This document shows, piece by piece, positions 63,410-64,000 of a DNA stretch of 64,000 nucleotides; positions within the stretch are counted from its first letter, which is position 1; each line of letters starts with the position of its first letter. The position numbers and the translations under genes are program-made. The notes beneath the pieces were generated by a model. That model had not been told where the DNA came from, made no database searches, and saw only the letters and a program-made list of their open reading frames with translations. Source of the stretch: Beijerinckiaceae bacterium (GTDB lineage Bacteria; Pseudomonadota; Alphaproteobacteria; Rhizobiales; Beijerinckiaceae); contig JALJOM010000003.1 in assembly GCA_024304885.1 (NCBI GenBank), positions 1,522,110 to 1,586,109 of the forward strand, given 5' to 3'.

Positions 63410-63450
63410 CGGAGTCAGAGTCCGCTGTTCTACCGTTGAACTATCCCCCA
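63377..63450 (-). tRNA. tRNA-Gln (CTG)
   Basis: 74 bases with CCA encoded. Acceptor TGGGGGA/TCCCCCA, anticodon stem GCGGA/TCCGT with loop CTCTGAC (anticodon CTG), and T arm CTTGG-TTCGAAT-CCAGG all pair. Its 3' end overlaps the recombinase coding end and serves as the probable attachment site. Confidence 0.95.
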
Positions 63451-63588
63451 CCGGGACGGGCCGGAACGCCCACCGGCAGCCGGCGGCGCGCGCATCGAAG
63501 CGCTCGGACCCGACGGCGCCCCGTGATCTAGTGTCTGGCTCCGGCCCTGTCAACGCTCGGCCAGGCACTGCAGGCGGAGCCCGTCGAG

Positions 63589-64000
63589 CTAATGATAGCT
63601 CTCTCCCTCCCTCAGCTTGCCGCGGAAGGTCCAATAGACGAAGGCCGTATAGCCGAGGATCAAGGGCAGCATGATCGCGACCCCGTAGAGCATGATCTGG
63701 AGCGAGGCCTGCCCTGCGGCCGCCTGCCAGAGATCGATCGAGGGTGGCACGAGATAGGGATATGACGAGATCGCGAGCCCGAGGAAGCAGAGCAGGAAGA
63801 TGCCGATCACGCCGAGGAACGGCTTCAGCTCGTCGCCGCGGGCGATCGCGCGCCAGACGAAAGCGACGAGCGCCGCCGTCGCGAGCGGCAAGGGCCACAG
63901 AAAGAAGATGTTCGGCACCGAGAACCAGCGCGTCCAGATATAGTCGTAGCGCAGTGGGGTCCAAAGGCTCACCAGCGCGGCGAAAAGCACGACTGCCGCG
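63589..64000 (-). CDS. cydB: Cytochrome bd ubiquinol oxidase subunit II, C-terminal part
   Basis: The 3' 137 codons; the rest lies beyond the window. Three or more membrane helices (VPNIFFLWPLPLATAALVAF, FLGVIGIFLLCFLGLAISSYPY, QIMLYGVAIMLPLILGYTAF) and the C-terminal FRGKLREGESYH match CydB, the subunit of the high-affinity quinol oxidase. The gene reads toward the tRNA-Gln and is separated from it by about 138 bases. Confidence 0.93.
   Translation of the reverse strand, partial: AAVVLFAALVSLWTPLRYDYIWTRWFSVPNIFFLWPLPLATAALVAFVWRAIARGDELKPFLGVIGIFLLCFLGLAISSYPYLVPPSIDLWQAAAGQASLQIMLYGVAIMLPLILGYTAFVYWTFRGKLREGESYH

Overview
The window looks like chromosome of a GC-rich alphaproteobacterium, most likely a member of the Hyphomicrobiales (Rhizobiales). 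The basis is the rpmH-rnpA-yidC cluster, hisD followed directly by a UPF0262 gene, a DUF1467 protein, the betaine-lipid pair btaA/btaB, and small palindromic repeats that read RVAKLRQ-like peptides when translated. The genus cannot be fixed from the sequence alone.

Layout. 1-2.8 kb: host genes yidC, rnpA and rpmH on the minus strand. 2.8-3.97 kb: a gene-free stretch with two 40-bp promoter-like repeats and a 14-bp palindrome. 3.97-31.2 kb: one plus-strand phage morphogenesis cluster running terL, portal, protease/scaffold, capsid, connector, tail terminator, tail tube, two tail chaperones, tape measure, TIM-barrel tail protein, two DUF2460 proteins, DUF2163, NlpC/P60 peptidase, tail hub, fibre proteins, a secreted-looking glycosidase, endolysin, small membrane proteins including a probable holin, a lone PAS-domain protein and a membrane-anchored protein. 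I find no integrase, repressor, small terminase or replication gene. The tail-tip genes resemble those of RcGTA-type gene transfer agents but are rearranged. A host-type dispersed repeat sits between terL and portal, so the cluster is either a long-resident defective prophage or a domesticated, GTA-like particle.

31.4-46.7 kb: host chromosome with a glutathione peroxidase, hisD, UPF0262, a patatin phospholipase, a sugar transferase with an altered catalytic dyad, moaA, DUF971, DUF1467, tRNA-Lys, a GIY-YIG protein, btaB/btaA, an RlpA-like protein, gpsA, a methyltransferase, yggS, a decayed cytochrome c, tspO, a conserved hypothetical and DUF2853.

46.8-63.45 kb: an integrative element next to a tRNA-Gln gene. 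A large serine recombinase at its right end runs 33 bases into the tRNA, and a 258-bp near-perfect copy of the recombinase 3' end lies at the left boundary, as expected if two related elements had integrated in tandem and the first was then mostly lost. The cargo is an XRE regulator with a frameshifted ImmA/IrrE peptidase, a primase and helicase replication module, and a defence operon: hsdR, hsdM, a MntA-like nucleotidyltransferase, a HepT-like HEPN toxin, hsdS, and an unrecognised gene with a possible PD-(D/E)XK nuclease core, followed by a predicted RNase H-fold (DUF429-like) protein. The gene starts of mntA/hepT/hsdS and the unknown gene overlap by 4-8 bases, so they appear to be translated together. 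The window ends in the 3' part of cydB on the minus strand.

The best leads for something undescribed are the hsdRM-mntA-hepT-hsdS-nuclease operon, the structural cluster without lysogeny genes, and modules shared among unrelated structural proteins of that cluster.
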